Positions 1 to 8,029 of a DNA stretch of 64,000 nucleotides are shown one piece after another. The DNA lies in the NCBI RefSeq assembly GCF_029338515.1, contig NZ_CP119988.1:4092001-4156000 (forward strand). Reading direction: 5' to 3'. The DNA is from Haloglomus litoreum. Lineage in GTDB: Archaea; Halobacteriota; Halobacteria; Halobacteriales; Haloarculaceae. A model generated the notes under the pieces. That model searched no databases and had not been told where the DNA came from. It worked only from the letters and a program-made list of their open reading frames with translations. The first letter of the stretch is position 1; the number at the start of each line of letters is the position of its first letter. A program made the position numbers and the translations under genes.

Positions 1-1130
1 GGCGGGGTGATGAAGCCGATGGCGTCACTCATCATGAACACGACGCCCCACATCACGGGCGAGAGGCCGAGCGTGGCCGCGATGGGCGCCAGCAGCGGGG
101 CGATGAGGATCATGTTCGGGACGCTCGCCAGGAAGGAGCCGCTGAGCAGCATCACCACCACCATCGCGGCGCCGACGAGCCAGGGTGACCCCAGCGCCTG
201 GATCGCGTCGGCGATGGCCCGCTGGAGTCCCAGGAACGAGAGGTTCTGCTGGATCATGACCGACGCCACGTAGATGGGGATGATGATCCCCTGGATGGTG
301 ATCGCGGTGGTCATCCCGCGCAGTAACTGGTTGAACTCCGTGAACCGCGCGGTGACCAGCCCGACGAGCAGGATGTAGCCGGTCGCGACAGCCGCTGATT
401 CCGTGGGGGTGAACGTGCCGCTGTAGATCCCCCCCAGGAGGATCACGATGGCGAGGAGAGCGTACTTCGCCCGCCAGGCCTGACGGACGACATCCGTCGG
501 GCTGAACGGCGTTCGCTCCCGCCCGTAGCCGTGCCGGTAGGACTGGACCGTCGCGACCGCCGTGAGCCCGCCGAGCATCAGGATGCCGGGGATGATGCCC
601 GCCAGGAACAGGTCCGCGATGGAGACGTTGAACAGGGCCCCGTAGAGGATGAACAGGATGCTCGGCGGGATGATGATACCCAGCGTGCCGCCGGAGGCGA
701 TGGTGGCGGCCGCGAACCTCGGCTCGTACTCCTCCGCCTCCAGGTCGTCGTACAGTGCCTCGCCGACCGCCGCGGTGGTGGCGGAGTTCGAGCCGGTGAT
801 GGCCGCGAAGATGCCGGCCATCAGCAACGACGTGTTCGCCGTGCTACCGGGGAGCCAGCCGATGAGCGAGCGGGCGAACGCGATGATATCGTCGGAGATC
901 TGGAACTCGCTGATGAGCGTCCCGATGACGATGAACAGCGGCACCGCGACCAGGGGGTAGCTGTCGAGCTGGTTGTACGCGACCAGCGGCAGGTTGAGGA
1001 ACTGGAAGAGGTCGACGAGGTACGTGAAGCCGACCGTCCAGGCGCCGAACACCAGCAGGATGGGGACCCCGATGACGAACAGCAGGATCGCGAACAGGGT
1101 GAGGAGTATCAGCGGGTCGACGACCGCCAT
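1..1130 (-). CDS. dctM: TRAP transporter large permease DctM (3' end cut by window edge)
   Basis: This is the large membrane subunit of a tripartite ATP-independent periplasmic (TRAP) transporter, which forms the ion-driven channel for an organic acid. Reading the complement from the ATG at 1130 gives a continuous, very hydrophobic frame starting MAVVDPLILLTLFAILLFVI. It contains the DctM-type segments GSNSATTAAVGEAL and GGTLGIIIPPSI near residues 125-165. About 376 codons are visible and the C-terminus lies beyond base 1; family members are about 430 residues. It begins one base after the dctQ stop, so the two are co-transcribed. The motifs are clear, the substrate is not. Confidence 0.93.
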   Translation of the reverse strand, partial: MAVVDPLILLTLFAILLFVIGVPILLVFGAWTVGFTYLVDLFQFLNLPLVAYNQLDSYPLVAVPLFIVIGTLISEFQISDDIIAFARSLIGWLPGSTANTSLLMAGIFAAITGSNSATTAAVGEALYDDLEAEEYEPRFAAATIASGGTLGIIIPPSILFILYGALFNVSIADLFLAGIIPGILMLGGLTAVATVQSYRHGYGRERTPFSPTDVVRQAWRAKYALLAIVILLGGIYSGTFTPTESAAVATGYILLVGLVTARFTEFNQLLRGMTTAITIQGIIIPIYVASVMIQQNLSFLGLQRAIADAIQALGSPWLVGAAMVVVMLLSGSFLASVPNMILIAPLLAPIAATLGLSPVMWGVVFMMSDAIGFITP

Positions 1131-1131
1131 C

Positions 1132-1689
1132 TCACTCACCTAGCCCGACATCGGTCCCGATCTCCTCGCCCGCCCGGAACGCGCGCGTCGTGATGACGGC
1201 CCGCTGTGCGACCCGAAGCAGTATCAGGCCGAACCCGACGGGGATCGAGGCGCGGAACAGCCACACCGGGATCGGGAGCCCGACCACGGTCGTCCCGGTC
1301 TCCATGACGTTCGCGGTGATGTCGAGCGAGTACCAGAAGATGACACCCGCGAACGCGACCCAGAGCACCCACTCGAGCACGTACACCGCGTACACGCCAC
1401 GCTGGGAGAGCCGCTCGAACACGAGGGTGAACCGGAGGTGGCTGTTCGTCCGGACCGCATAGGCCGTCGAGAGCCAGGCCAGCCAGATGAACAGCCCGAG
1501 GACGACCTCCTGCCCCCACACCGGCGGGCGCCCGAAGTTCCGCGTGCCGACGTCGTAGAGGATGATGAACAGGTAGACGAACAGCAGCAGGGCGGCGAGG
1601 TACCCCTCGAAGTTGTCGAGGGCACGCCTGACGCGGTCGGAGTCCAGCGCCGTGGTCGCCGCTGCGAGGATGGATATGAGAGCGTTCAT
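1132..1689 (-). CDS. dctQ: TRAP transporter small permease DctQ
   Basis: This 185-residue protein has four predicted membrane segments and the DctQ pattern (FEGYLAALLLFVYLFIILYD near the N-terminus, then a WGQEVVLGLFIWLAWLSTAYAV segment). It is the small integral membrane subunit that pairs with DctM. It sits between dctP (stop at 1696) and dctM with almost no spacing, giving the order dctP-dctQ-dctM on the minus strand. Length and topology are normal for the family. Confidence 0.93.
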   Translation of the reverse strand: MNALISILAAATTALDSDRVRRALDNFEGYLAALLLFVYLFIILYDVGTRNFGRPPVWGQEVVLGLFIWLAWLSTAYAVRTNSHLRFTLVFERLSQRGVYAVYVLEWVLWVAFAGVIFWYSLDITANVMETGTTVVGLPIPVWLFRASIPVGFGLILLRVAQRAVITTRAFRAGEEIGTDVGLGE

Positions 1690-1695
1690 GCGCTC

Positions 1696-2967
1696 TCAGA
1701 GCTGGTCGATGTAGTCGTCCCACCAGGCGTCCAGTTCGAAATCGTCCGGCGAGTCCGGAACGGCACTCTCGCGCGCCGTCGAGTGCAGGAAGTCCACGAT
1801 GTCGTCACCGGTGAACAGCTCGTTGGCCCGGGAGATGATGTCGCTGTACTTCCCGCGGTTCTCCGTCACGTCGATGGGGTCCCACCAGGACTGGAGCTCG
1901 CTGTCGCTGAGGAAGTGGACGTCGATGTCGTTCTCCGCGAACGCCGACCCCTCCGGGACGGGGTCGGCCTGCCCGTTGCGTTCCTGGTTGACCTCGTCGA
2001 CGATCCGGCCCTGCTGTTCGACGATCCACCGCGAGGCTTCCGCGACCGCCTGCCGGTTCTCCTCGGAGAGCCCCTTCAGCCACTCCACGTTCGCCCACTC
2101 GATGGGGATCTGGTGGTAGGCCTCGTTCACCACGGCATCGGTCACGACGGGGCCGCCGCCGAAGCTCATGATGTTGCCCGGCCCGGCGATGATGCCGGCG
2201 ACGGCGCCCTCCTTCATGGCCTGCAGGAACTCCGTGAACTGGATCGAAACCGGGTTGGCCCCCCAGCTCTCGATGATGATGGAGGAGGTGGTGTCCGCCG
2301 ACCGGCGGACGTCCAGCCCGGACAGTATCTCGGGGGTGATCTCGTCGACCCCCTCCAGTTGCCTGCCGCCCTGCTTGCCGAGCAGCAGCGTCCGCTGGGT
2401 CGCGTACGACACCGTGAACGGGATGGCGCCGTACTTCTTCGCGAACGGGACCCAGTACTGCTCCCAGGCTGCCGGCTTGGTCAGCGCGTGGTAGATGGAC
2501 TGATTGTTCGGGAACAGCCGCGGCAGCAGCCAGGCGTTGTTCTCGGGGAACTCGCCCGAGGAGTTCGCGACGGAGTCGGCGGCGACCTGGACCAGCCCGT
2601 TCGTCACCTTCTCGGCGCAGGTCGTCTCCGTACAGAATTCGCCCCCGCCGATGACCTCCGCGGTCACGTTGCCGTCGGAGAACTCCTCGACCTTCTCGGG
2701 GATCTTGAACATCGACCCCGGCGTGAGACACTCCCAGCACTGGGTCTTCTCGATGTACCCGCCGGCGACGCGGAACGATGTCGTCCCGCCGCCACCGCCA
2801 TCACCACCATCACCGCCGCCACCGCCATCACCGCCATCACCGCCGCCACCGCCCCCGTCGCCCCCGTCACCCGTGCAGCCGGCGAGTCCAGCCAGTCCCG
2901 CCGTGCCGGCAGCCAGGCCGGATCGTCGCAGTACGGTTCGTCGTGAGAGTTCGTTCGTATCGGTCAT
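1696..2967 (-). CDS. dctP: TRAP transporter solute-binding lipoprotein DctP
   Basis: This 423-residue extracytoplasmic receptor delivers its ligand to DctQM. The ATG at 2967 is preferred over longer frames because it is followed directly by a twin-arginine signal (SRRTVLRRSGLAAG) and a lipobox ending in LAGC, so the protein is exported folded and lipid-anchored. A tether of Gly and Asp runs (about residues 35-65) precedes the DctP fold (TTSFRVAGGYIEKTQCW onward). Conserved DctP features include the EILSGLDVR region and the ESWGANPV loop. The neighbouring 2-oxoacid dehydrogenase genes make 2-oxoacids or related carboxylates reasonable ligands, but that is inference. Confidence 0.92.
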   Translation of the reverse strand: MTDTNELSRRTVLRRSGLAAGTAGLAGLAGCTGDGGDGGGGGGDGGDGGGGGDGGDGGGGGTTSFRVAGGYIEKTQCWECLTPGSMFKIPEKVEEFSDGNVTAEVIGGGEFCTETTCAEKVTNGLVQVAADSVANSSGEFPENNAWLLPRLFPNNQSIYHALTKPAAWEQYWVPFAKKYGAIPFTVSYATQRTLLLGKQGGRQLEGVDEITPEILSGLDVRRSADTTSSIIIESWGANPVSIQFTEFLQAMKEGAVAGIIAGPGNIMSFGGGPVVTDAVVNEAYHQIPIEWANVEWLKGLSEENRQAVAEASRWIVEQQGRIVDEVNQERNGQADPVPEGSAFAENDIDVHFLSDSELQSWWDPIDVTENRGKYSDIISRANELFTGDDIVDFLHSTARESAVPDSPDDFELDAWWDDYIDQL

Positions 2968-3214
2968 GTTGCGTGTACCTGATGCCGGGGCCGGTGGTGG
3001 CCACCGGATGACATCTGTTGACAGGTGTTGTTCGCGTGTCTTATATCTTTCCGGCGCTGGACCCCATCCGACCGGATCGGCGGGTTGACGGCAAATTTTA
3101 TCTTCGGTGTGTGTGGACAACCAACAGTATGGAGACCCACAGCGTTCGACCAGCAGAGTGGCGTTCCGCCGGCGGCCGACGGTGGAACGCGAGCCGATCG
3201 ACCGGAGCAGCGAG

Positions 3215-4315
3215 ATGAGGGGGGACAGCGCCCCCGAACTGCGACAGATCCTGGACGAGGACGGCCAGCTTCGCGATGATGCCGTGGTTCCGGACCTCAC
3301 GGACGACGAACTGCTGGAGCTGTTCCGGATGCTCAAACTGGCCCGCCACTACGACGAGCGGGCGATCAAGCTCCAGCGACAGGGCCGGATGGGGACCTAC
3401 TCCCCCATCGCGGGCCAGGAGGCGGGACACGCCGCCAGCGCGTTCGCGCTGTCGGGCGACGACTGGATCCTGCCCAGCCACCGGGCCGACATCGCGTCGC
3501 GAATCCGGGGGCTCGGACTGGAGTTCCACCTGATGTACTGCATGGGCATGGAGCGCGGGAACCGCATTCCGGAGGACACGCCGGTCTTCCCGGTCACGCT
3601 CCCCATCGCGACGCAGATCCCCCACGCCGTCGGCATGGCGTGGGCGTCGAAGTACATGGGCAGCGACCGCGTGTTCATGCCGTACTTCGGCGATGGGGGC
3701 ACCTCCGAGGGCGACTTCCACGAGGGACTGAACTTCGCGGGCGTCTTCGACACGCCGACGGTGTTCTTCATCAACAACAACCAGTGGGCCATCTCCATCG
3801 GGCCCGACCAGCAGACCAAGAGCCGGACGCTGGCACAGAAGGCCGATGCCTACGGCTTCGAGGGCGTCCGGGTGGACGGGATGGACCCGCTCGCGGTGTA
3901 TCAGGTGACCCACGAGGCCATCGAGAAGGCCCGGGACCCGCCCGAGGGCGAGCTCCGACCGACGCTCATCGAGGCGCTCACCTACCGGTTCGGCCCACAC
4001 ACGACCTCCGACGACCCGTCGGTCTACCGCGAGGACGAGGAACTGGAACGGTGGGAGCAGCGCGACCCCATCCCCCGGATGGAGACGTTCCTCCGCGACA
4101 CCGGCCGGCTGGACGCCGAACTGCTCGAGACCATCGAACAGCAGGTCGCCGACGAGGTGAACGAGGCCATCGACATCGCCGAGTCCGTCGACCGGCCGGA
4201 GCCCACCAACATGTTCGACCACACCTTCGCGGAGCCGACGCCGCGACTGCAGGCACAGCGCGAGGAACTCCAGATGCTCCGCGAGGAGTACGGCGACGAC
4301 GCGTTCACACACTAA
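3215..4315 (+). CDS. 2-oxoacid dehydrogenase E1 component, alpha subunit
   Basis: This is the thiamine-diphosphate-binding half of a pyruvate or branched-chain 2-oxoacid dehydrogenase E1, which decarboxylates the 2-oxoacid and passes the acyl group to lipoyl-E2. The 366-residue product shows the E1-alpha core: a GQEAG motif, and the TPP/Mg signature GDGGTSEGDFHEGLNFA followed by NNNQWA. The start is uncertain. The ATG at 3215 has GGAG about 8 bases upstream and puts a normal-length N-terminus before the RQILDEDG motif typical of haloarchaeal E1 alpha; an in-frame GTG at 3182 is the alternative. The stop overlaps the E1 beta start by one base. Confidence 0.93.
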   Translation: MRGDSAPELRQILDEDGQLRDDAVVPDLTDDELLELFRMLKLARHYDERAIKLQRQGRMGTYSPIAGQEAGHAASAFALSGDDWILPSHRADIASRIRGLGLEFHLMYCMGMERGNRIPEDTPVFPVTLPIATQIPHAVGMAWASKYMGSDRVFMPYFGDGGTSEGDFHEGLNFAGVFDTPTVFFINNNQWAISIGPDQQTKSRTLAQKADAYGFEGVRVDGMDPLAVYQVTHEAIEKARDPPEGELRPTLIEALTYRFGPHTTSDDPSVYREDEELERWEQRDPIPRMETFLRDTGRLDAELLETIEQQVADEVNEAIDIAESVDRPEPTNMFDHTFAEPTPRLQAQREELQMLREEYGDDAFTH

Positions 4316-5316
4316 TGTCCGGAACCGAAACAACGGAAACGACGAATCTCACGCTGGTACAGGCCGTCCGCGATGCGCTCCACGACGAGATGGCGCGCGA
4401 CGACCGGGTCGTCGTCCTCGGCGAGGACGTCGGCGTCAACGACGGGGTCTTCCGCGCGACAGAGGGCCTCTACGACGAGTACGGCGCCGAGCGGGTCATC
4501 GACACGCCGCTGGCCGAGAGTGCCATCGCCGGCACCGCGGTCGGGATGGCCGCCTTCGGCCTCCGTCCGGTGGCCGAGATCCAGTTCATGGGGTTCATCT
4601 ACCTCGCGTTCGACCAGATCGTCTCGCACGCCGCCCGACTCCGGACCCGCTCGCAGTCGAGTTTCAACGTCCCGCTGGTCGTCCGGGCGCCGTACGGTGG
4701 CGGCGTCCACGCGCCCGAGCACCACTCCGAGTCCACGGAGGCGATGTTCGCGCACATGCCCGGGCTGAAGGTGGTCATCCCGTCGACCCCGTACGATACG
4801 AAGGGACTGCTGACCGCCTCGATCCGCGATCCGGATCCGGTCATCTTCCTCGAGCCGAAGAGCCGCTACCGGGCCTCCCGTGAGGCCGTCCCGACGGACT
4901 CGTACACCGTTCCGCTGGGCGAGGCCGCGGTCCGCCGCGAGGGCACGGACGTCACCGTCTTCGCCTGGGGCGGGATGGTGGCACCGACGCTGGAGGCCGC
5001 CGAGAACCTGGCCGAGGAGGGGATCGACTGCGAGGTGGTCGACCTGCGGACCATCTCGCCGATGGACGTCGACACGATCGTCTCGTCGTTCGAGAAGACC
5101 GGTCGGGCCGCCGTCGTCCACGAGGCCCCCTACACCGCCGGGATGGCCGCCGAGATCACCGCGACCATCCAGGAGGAGTCGCTGCTGCTGCAGGAGGCCC
5201 CCATCGAGCGCATCACCGGCTGGGACACGCACTACCCGCTGTACGCCTCCGAGGACTTCTACCGCCCGGGCGTGACGCGTATCGAGCACGGCATCCGCAA
5301 CGCTGCGGGGTTCTGA
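4315..5316 (+). CDS. 2-oxoacid dehydrogenase E1 component, beta subunit
   Basis: This 333-residue E1 beta pairs with the upstream alpha subunit to form the alpha2beta2 decarboxylase. It has the family's LGEDVGVNDGVF, DTPLAESAIAGTAVGMA and RAPYGGGVHAPEHHSES motifs; the last carries the active-site histidines. The C-terminal transketolase domain reads VVDLRTISPMDVDTI. Overlap with the alpha gene (TAATG) and a 2-base gap to E2 indicate one operon and probable translational coupling. Confidence 0.95.
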   Translation: MSGTETTETTNLTLVQAVRDALHDEMARDDRVVVLGEDVGVNDGVFRATEGLYDEYGAERVIDTPLAESAIAGTAVGMAAFGLRPVAEIQFMGFIYLAFDQIVSHAARLRTRSQSSFNVPLVVRAPYGGGVHAPEHHSESTEAMFAHMPGLKVVIPSTPYDTKGLLTASIRDPDPVIFLEPKSRYRASREAVPTDSYTVPLGEAAVRREGTDVTVFAWGGMVAPTLEAAENLAEEGIDCEVVDLRTISPMDVDTIVSSFEKTGRAAVVHEAPYTAGMAAEITATIQEESLLLQEAPIERITGWDTHYPLYASEDFYRPGVTRIEHGIRNAAGF

Positions 5317-5318
5317 CG

Positions 5319-6875
5319 ATGGTCCGCGAGTTCAAACTCCCCGACGTCGGCGAGGGGCTGACCGAGGCCGAGATCGTCACCTGGCTGGTCGAGGAGGGTG
5401 ACACCGTCACCGAGGACCAGCCCGTCGCCGAGGTCGAGACCGACAAGGCCGTCGTCGAGGTCCCCGCCCCCGTCAACGGGACCGTCCGCGAGATACTGGC
5501 CGAGGCGGGCGAGATGGTCCCCGTCGGCGAGGTCATCATCACGTTCGATGTCGAAGGCGAGCCCGTCGAACCGGTCGACGAGGGGGGCACCGAGCCCGAA
5601 CCGGACGAGTCCGCCGTCGCCGAGGCCGACACACCGACCGATGCCGGCACCGACGGCGAGTCCGGCGGCGAGGTGTCGGCGAAGGGCGGTCGCGTCTTCG
5701 CGGCGCCCTCGGCCCGCCGCCTGGCCCGCGAACTCGGTGTCGACATCGAGACCGTCGCCGGCAGCGGTCCCGGCGGCCGCGTCTCCGAGGCCGACGTGCG
5801 CGCCGCCGCGGCGGGCGACGGCGCAGCCGACACCGGGGCGGAACCGGAGCCCGCAGCGGCGTCCGGGGACGCGACCGCCGCCGAGCCGGTCGTGGAGGCC
5901 GCTCCGGCGACGGCCGACCGCGACCGGACCGCCGCCAGACCGTCGACCAGGGGGGTCGCTCGCGACCTCGGCGTGGATATCGACACCGTGCCGACCGACG
6001 CCGAGCACAAGGGGTACGCGCTCGTCACGACCGAGCAGGTCCGGCAGTTCGCCGCCGCAGCGGAGCACGAGCAGGCGGCCGAGGCGGCGACCCCCACGGA
6101 GCAGCCCGAGGCGGCGGCCGCCACCGGCGACGAAGAACGCGTCGAGCGGATACCGTACCGTGGCCTCCGGCGGACCATCGGCGAGCGGATGACGACCGCG
6201 AAGTTCACGGCGCCCCACGTCACGGCCCACCATCACCCGGACGTGACCGAACTGGTCAGGGTCCGCGAGGAGCTGGCCGCGGAGGCCGAACAGCGGGGCA
6301 TCCGGCTGACGTACATGCCGTTCGTGCTGAAGGCGACCGTCGCCGCGCTCCGGGCCAATCCGAACCTCAACGCGGAGCTCGACGAGGAGAACGGGGAGAT
6401 CATCCGGAAGCGCTACTACCACATCGGCGTCGCGACCGCGACCGAGGAGGGGCTCCTCGTGCCCGTCGTCGAGGACGTCGACCAGAAGGGCATCCTCGAA
6501 CTCGCGGCGGAGGTCAACGACCTCGCCGAGCGGGCCCGAGAGCGGTCGCTCTCGCCCGAGGAACTCCAGGGCGGGACGTTCACCGTCTCGAACTGGGGTG
6601 CCATCGCCGGGAACTACGCCACGCCCATCCTCAACTACCCGCAGACCGGCATCCTCGGGCTCGGGGAGCTCAAGCCGCGACCCCGCGTCGTGGACGAGGG
6701 GGAGACGGGGACACCGTTCGCGGACGACGGGAGCGTTCCGGGCTCGGTCGTCCCGCGGTACACGATGCCGCTGTCGGTGTCGTTCGACCACCGCGTCGCC
6801 GACGGGCTCGACGGGGGCCGGTTCGCGAGCGACCTCATCGAACGGCTGGAGGACCCCTACCGCCTCCTGCTCTGA
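5319..6875 (+). CDS. 2-oxoacid dehydrogenase E2, lipoyl acyltransferase
   Basis: This 518-residue E2 core carries the acyl group on lipoyl-lysine and transfers it to CoA. The N-terminal lipoyl domain (residues 1-78) has the target Lys43 in ETDKA. A peripheral-subunit-binding domain lies at about 127-164 (APSARRLARELGVDIETV then GSGPGGRVSEADV). A second, degenerate copy of that motif occurs at about 206-245 (STRGVARDLGVDIDTV). The catalytic domain (about 275-518) ends with His491 and Asp495 in FDHRVADG. No E3 gene follows, so dihydrolipoamide dehydrogenase must come from elsewhere. Confidence 0.95.
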   Translation: MVREFKLPDVGEGLTEAEIVTWLVEEGDTVTEDQPVAEVETDKAVVEVPAPVNGTVREILAEAGEMVPVGEVIITFDVEGEPVEPVDEGGTEPEPDESAVAEADTPTDAGTDGESGGEVSAKGGRVFAAPSARRLARELGVDIETVAGSGPGGRVSEADVRAAAAGDGAADTGAEPEPAAASGDATAAEPVVEAAPATADRDRTAARPSTRGVARDLGVDIDTVPTDAEHKGYALVTTEQVRQFAAAAEHEQAAEAATPTEQPEAAAATGDEERVERIPYRGLRRTIGERMTTAKFTAPHVTAHHHPDVTELVRVREELAAEAEQRGIRLTYMPFVLKATVAALRANPNLNAELDEENGEIIRKRYYHIGVATATEEGLLVPVVEDVDQKGILELAAEVNDLAERARERSLSPEELQGGTFTVSNWGAIAGNYATPILNYPQTGILGLGELKPRPRVVDEGETGTPFADDGSVPGSVVPRYTMPLSVSFDHRVADGLDGGRFASDLIERLEDPYRLLL

Positions 6876-7163
6876 ACCGACTCCGGCATTTATATCAGGA
6901 TTTATCGATCTATCCTCCAGATTATAGTTTTAATCGAACTATTCACATGTTATTCCGGCAGGCGCGTACCGCGGGACCCCATCGTGCTCGCTCGGCGTGT
7001 CGCATCGTGGGACGGGCGCCACTACGGCAGGAGTCAACGGAGCCAGTCGCTCGACCCGGTGAGGGGCCCATGCAGCCGCACCCAGACGAGTGCCGCGTCC
7101 CCGTTCCCGTCCGTCCGGCACAAGCTACTTCAGCACCTGGGGCGATGCGTGTGCTGTCACATC
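6876..7163. other. AT-rich intergenic spacer downstream of the E2 gene
   Basis: About 290 bases without a supported gene. The stretch at 6890-6950 is markedly AT-rich (TTTATAT, TTATAG and TTTTAAT runs), plausible as a T-rich archaeal termination zone for the dehydrogenase operon. The rest is GC-rich and ends in the promoter of the next gene. Confidence 0.5.
7115..7130 (+). promoter_or_regulatory. Promoter element CCGGCACAAGCTACTT
   Basis: This 16-base element starts 49 bases before the ATG at 7164. The same 16 bases occur at exactly the same distance before the paralogous gene at 19192, and the first nine also precede the monooxygenase at 52771 by 49 bases. It probably holds the BRE and a weak TATA box. 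Confidence 0.6.
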
Positions 7164-7928
7164 ATGACGACCGACGAAGGATGGATGCTGCCGCCCGGTG
7201 CGCCGGCCATCCCACCGCCGCCGTACCGGATGGAACCCGATTCACAGTACCTGTACGTGTTCTACGACCGCCCGGACGACGTGCTCGAGCGGGCGGTCCC
7301 GGAACCGCTCGAACTCGCCCAGGGTGACGGCCCCCGCGTCCGCATCGCCGTGGGTGATCCCATCCAGCCGCCCCACACCCACACGCGCTACCACGAGGGC
7401 ATCGTCTCGGTGAAGGTCGAGTTCGACGGCCAGGTGGGCTGGTACCTGCCGTACATCTGGACGGACAACGACGAGGCGATGGACGTGGGGCGGCTGTACG
7501 GCTGGTACAAGCAGTACTGCGACGACACGCCCATCCGGATCGACGGCAATCGCATCCGCGGCGACCTGGAACGCGACGGGGACTCGATACTCACCATCAA
7601 GTTCCGGTCGACCAGCGCGCCAGGGGAGGAGGGCGCGCTGCTGAAGCGCCTCGCCGAACTGTTCGAGGGCCCCTCCTACGGGGTGAAGAAGGTGCCGAGC
7701 CCGGAGCGGGGCGGGAAGGTGCTCAAGCAGGTCATCGCGACGGAGCTCGAGGACTCGGTCATGCACGAGGTCTGGGCCGGGGACGCCACGGTCGAACTCA
7801 CCCCGACCCCCAAGTATCCGTTCCTCCACGAGTTCCAGCCCGACCAGGGCGACATCGTCGACGCGTTCTACGTCCGGCCGGAGTTCATCCTCCCACACGG
7901 GGAGGTCGTCTGGGAGCGCTACGACTGA
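7164..7928 (+). CDS. Acetoacetate decarboxylase family protein (copy 1)
   Basis: This 254-residue protein belongs to the acetoacetate decarboxylase (ADC) superfamily, which uses a Schiff-base lysine on 2- or 3-oxoacids or related carbonyl substrates. The segment GRLYGWYKQY (about 110-118) aligns with the GxPK catalytic segment of classical ADC and keeps Lys116. The family residues that give ADC its acetoacetate specificity cannot be verified by eye. The start is fixed by identity to the copy at 19192 (both begin MTTDEGWMLP) and by a shared promoter at equal distance. I assign family membership firmly and the exact reaction not at all. Confidence 0.85.
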   Translation: MTTDEGWMLPPGAPAIPPPPYRMEPDSQYLYVFYDRPDDVLERAVPEPLELAQGDGPRVRIAVGDPIQPPHTHTRYHEGIVSVKVEFDGQVGWYLPYIWTDNDEAMDVGRLYGWYKQYCDDTPIRIDGNRIRGDLERDGDSILTIKFRSTSAPGEEGALLKRLAELFEGPSYGVKKVPSPERGGKVLKQVIATELEDSVMHEVWAGDATVELTPTPKYPFLHEFQPDQGDIVDAFYVRPEFILPHGEVVWERYD

Positions 7929-7990
7929 CCGTCGGGGGCGCTCCCGGTCGAAGCGCGGTCGCTCGCACGCCGTGGACGGCGCCCCGGGGG

Positions 7991-8001
7991 CAAACCTATT
8001 T
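7991..8001 (+). promoter_or_regulatory. TATA-type promoter of the acyl-CoA ligase gene
   Basis: The AAACCTATTT box centred about 34 bases before the ATG at 8030 fits an archaeal TATA box with a very short leader. Confidence 0.5.
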
Positions 8002-8029
8002 GACGGAGCGACACTGCCGTTCCGAGCAT

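Noticed and set aside
1438-2946. 502-codon plus-strand frame opposite dctP
   Set aside because: It is an antisense shadow of dctP and dctQ produced by GC-biased third positions; it has no domain motifs and the opposite strand encodes a clear TRAP receptor.
7164-7928. Calling the ADC-family genes acetoacetate decarboxylase
   Set aside because: The catalytic Lys segment is retained, but the family includes enzymes with other substrates and specificity residues could not be verified.
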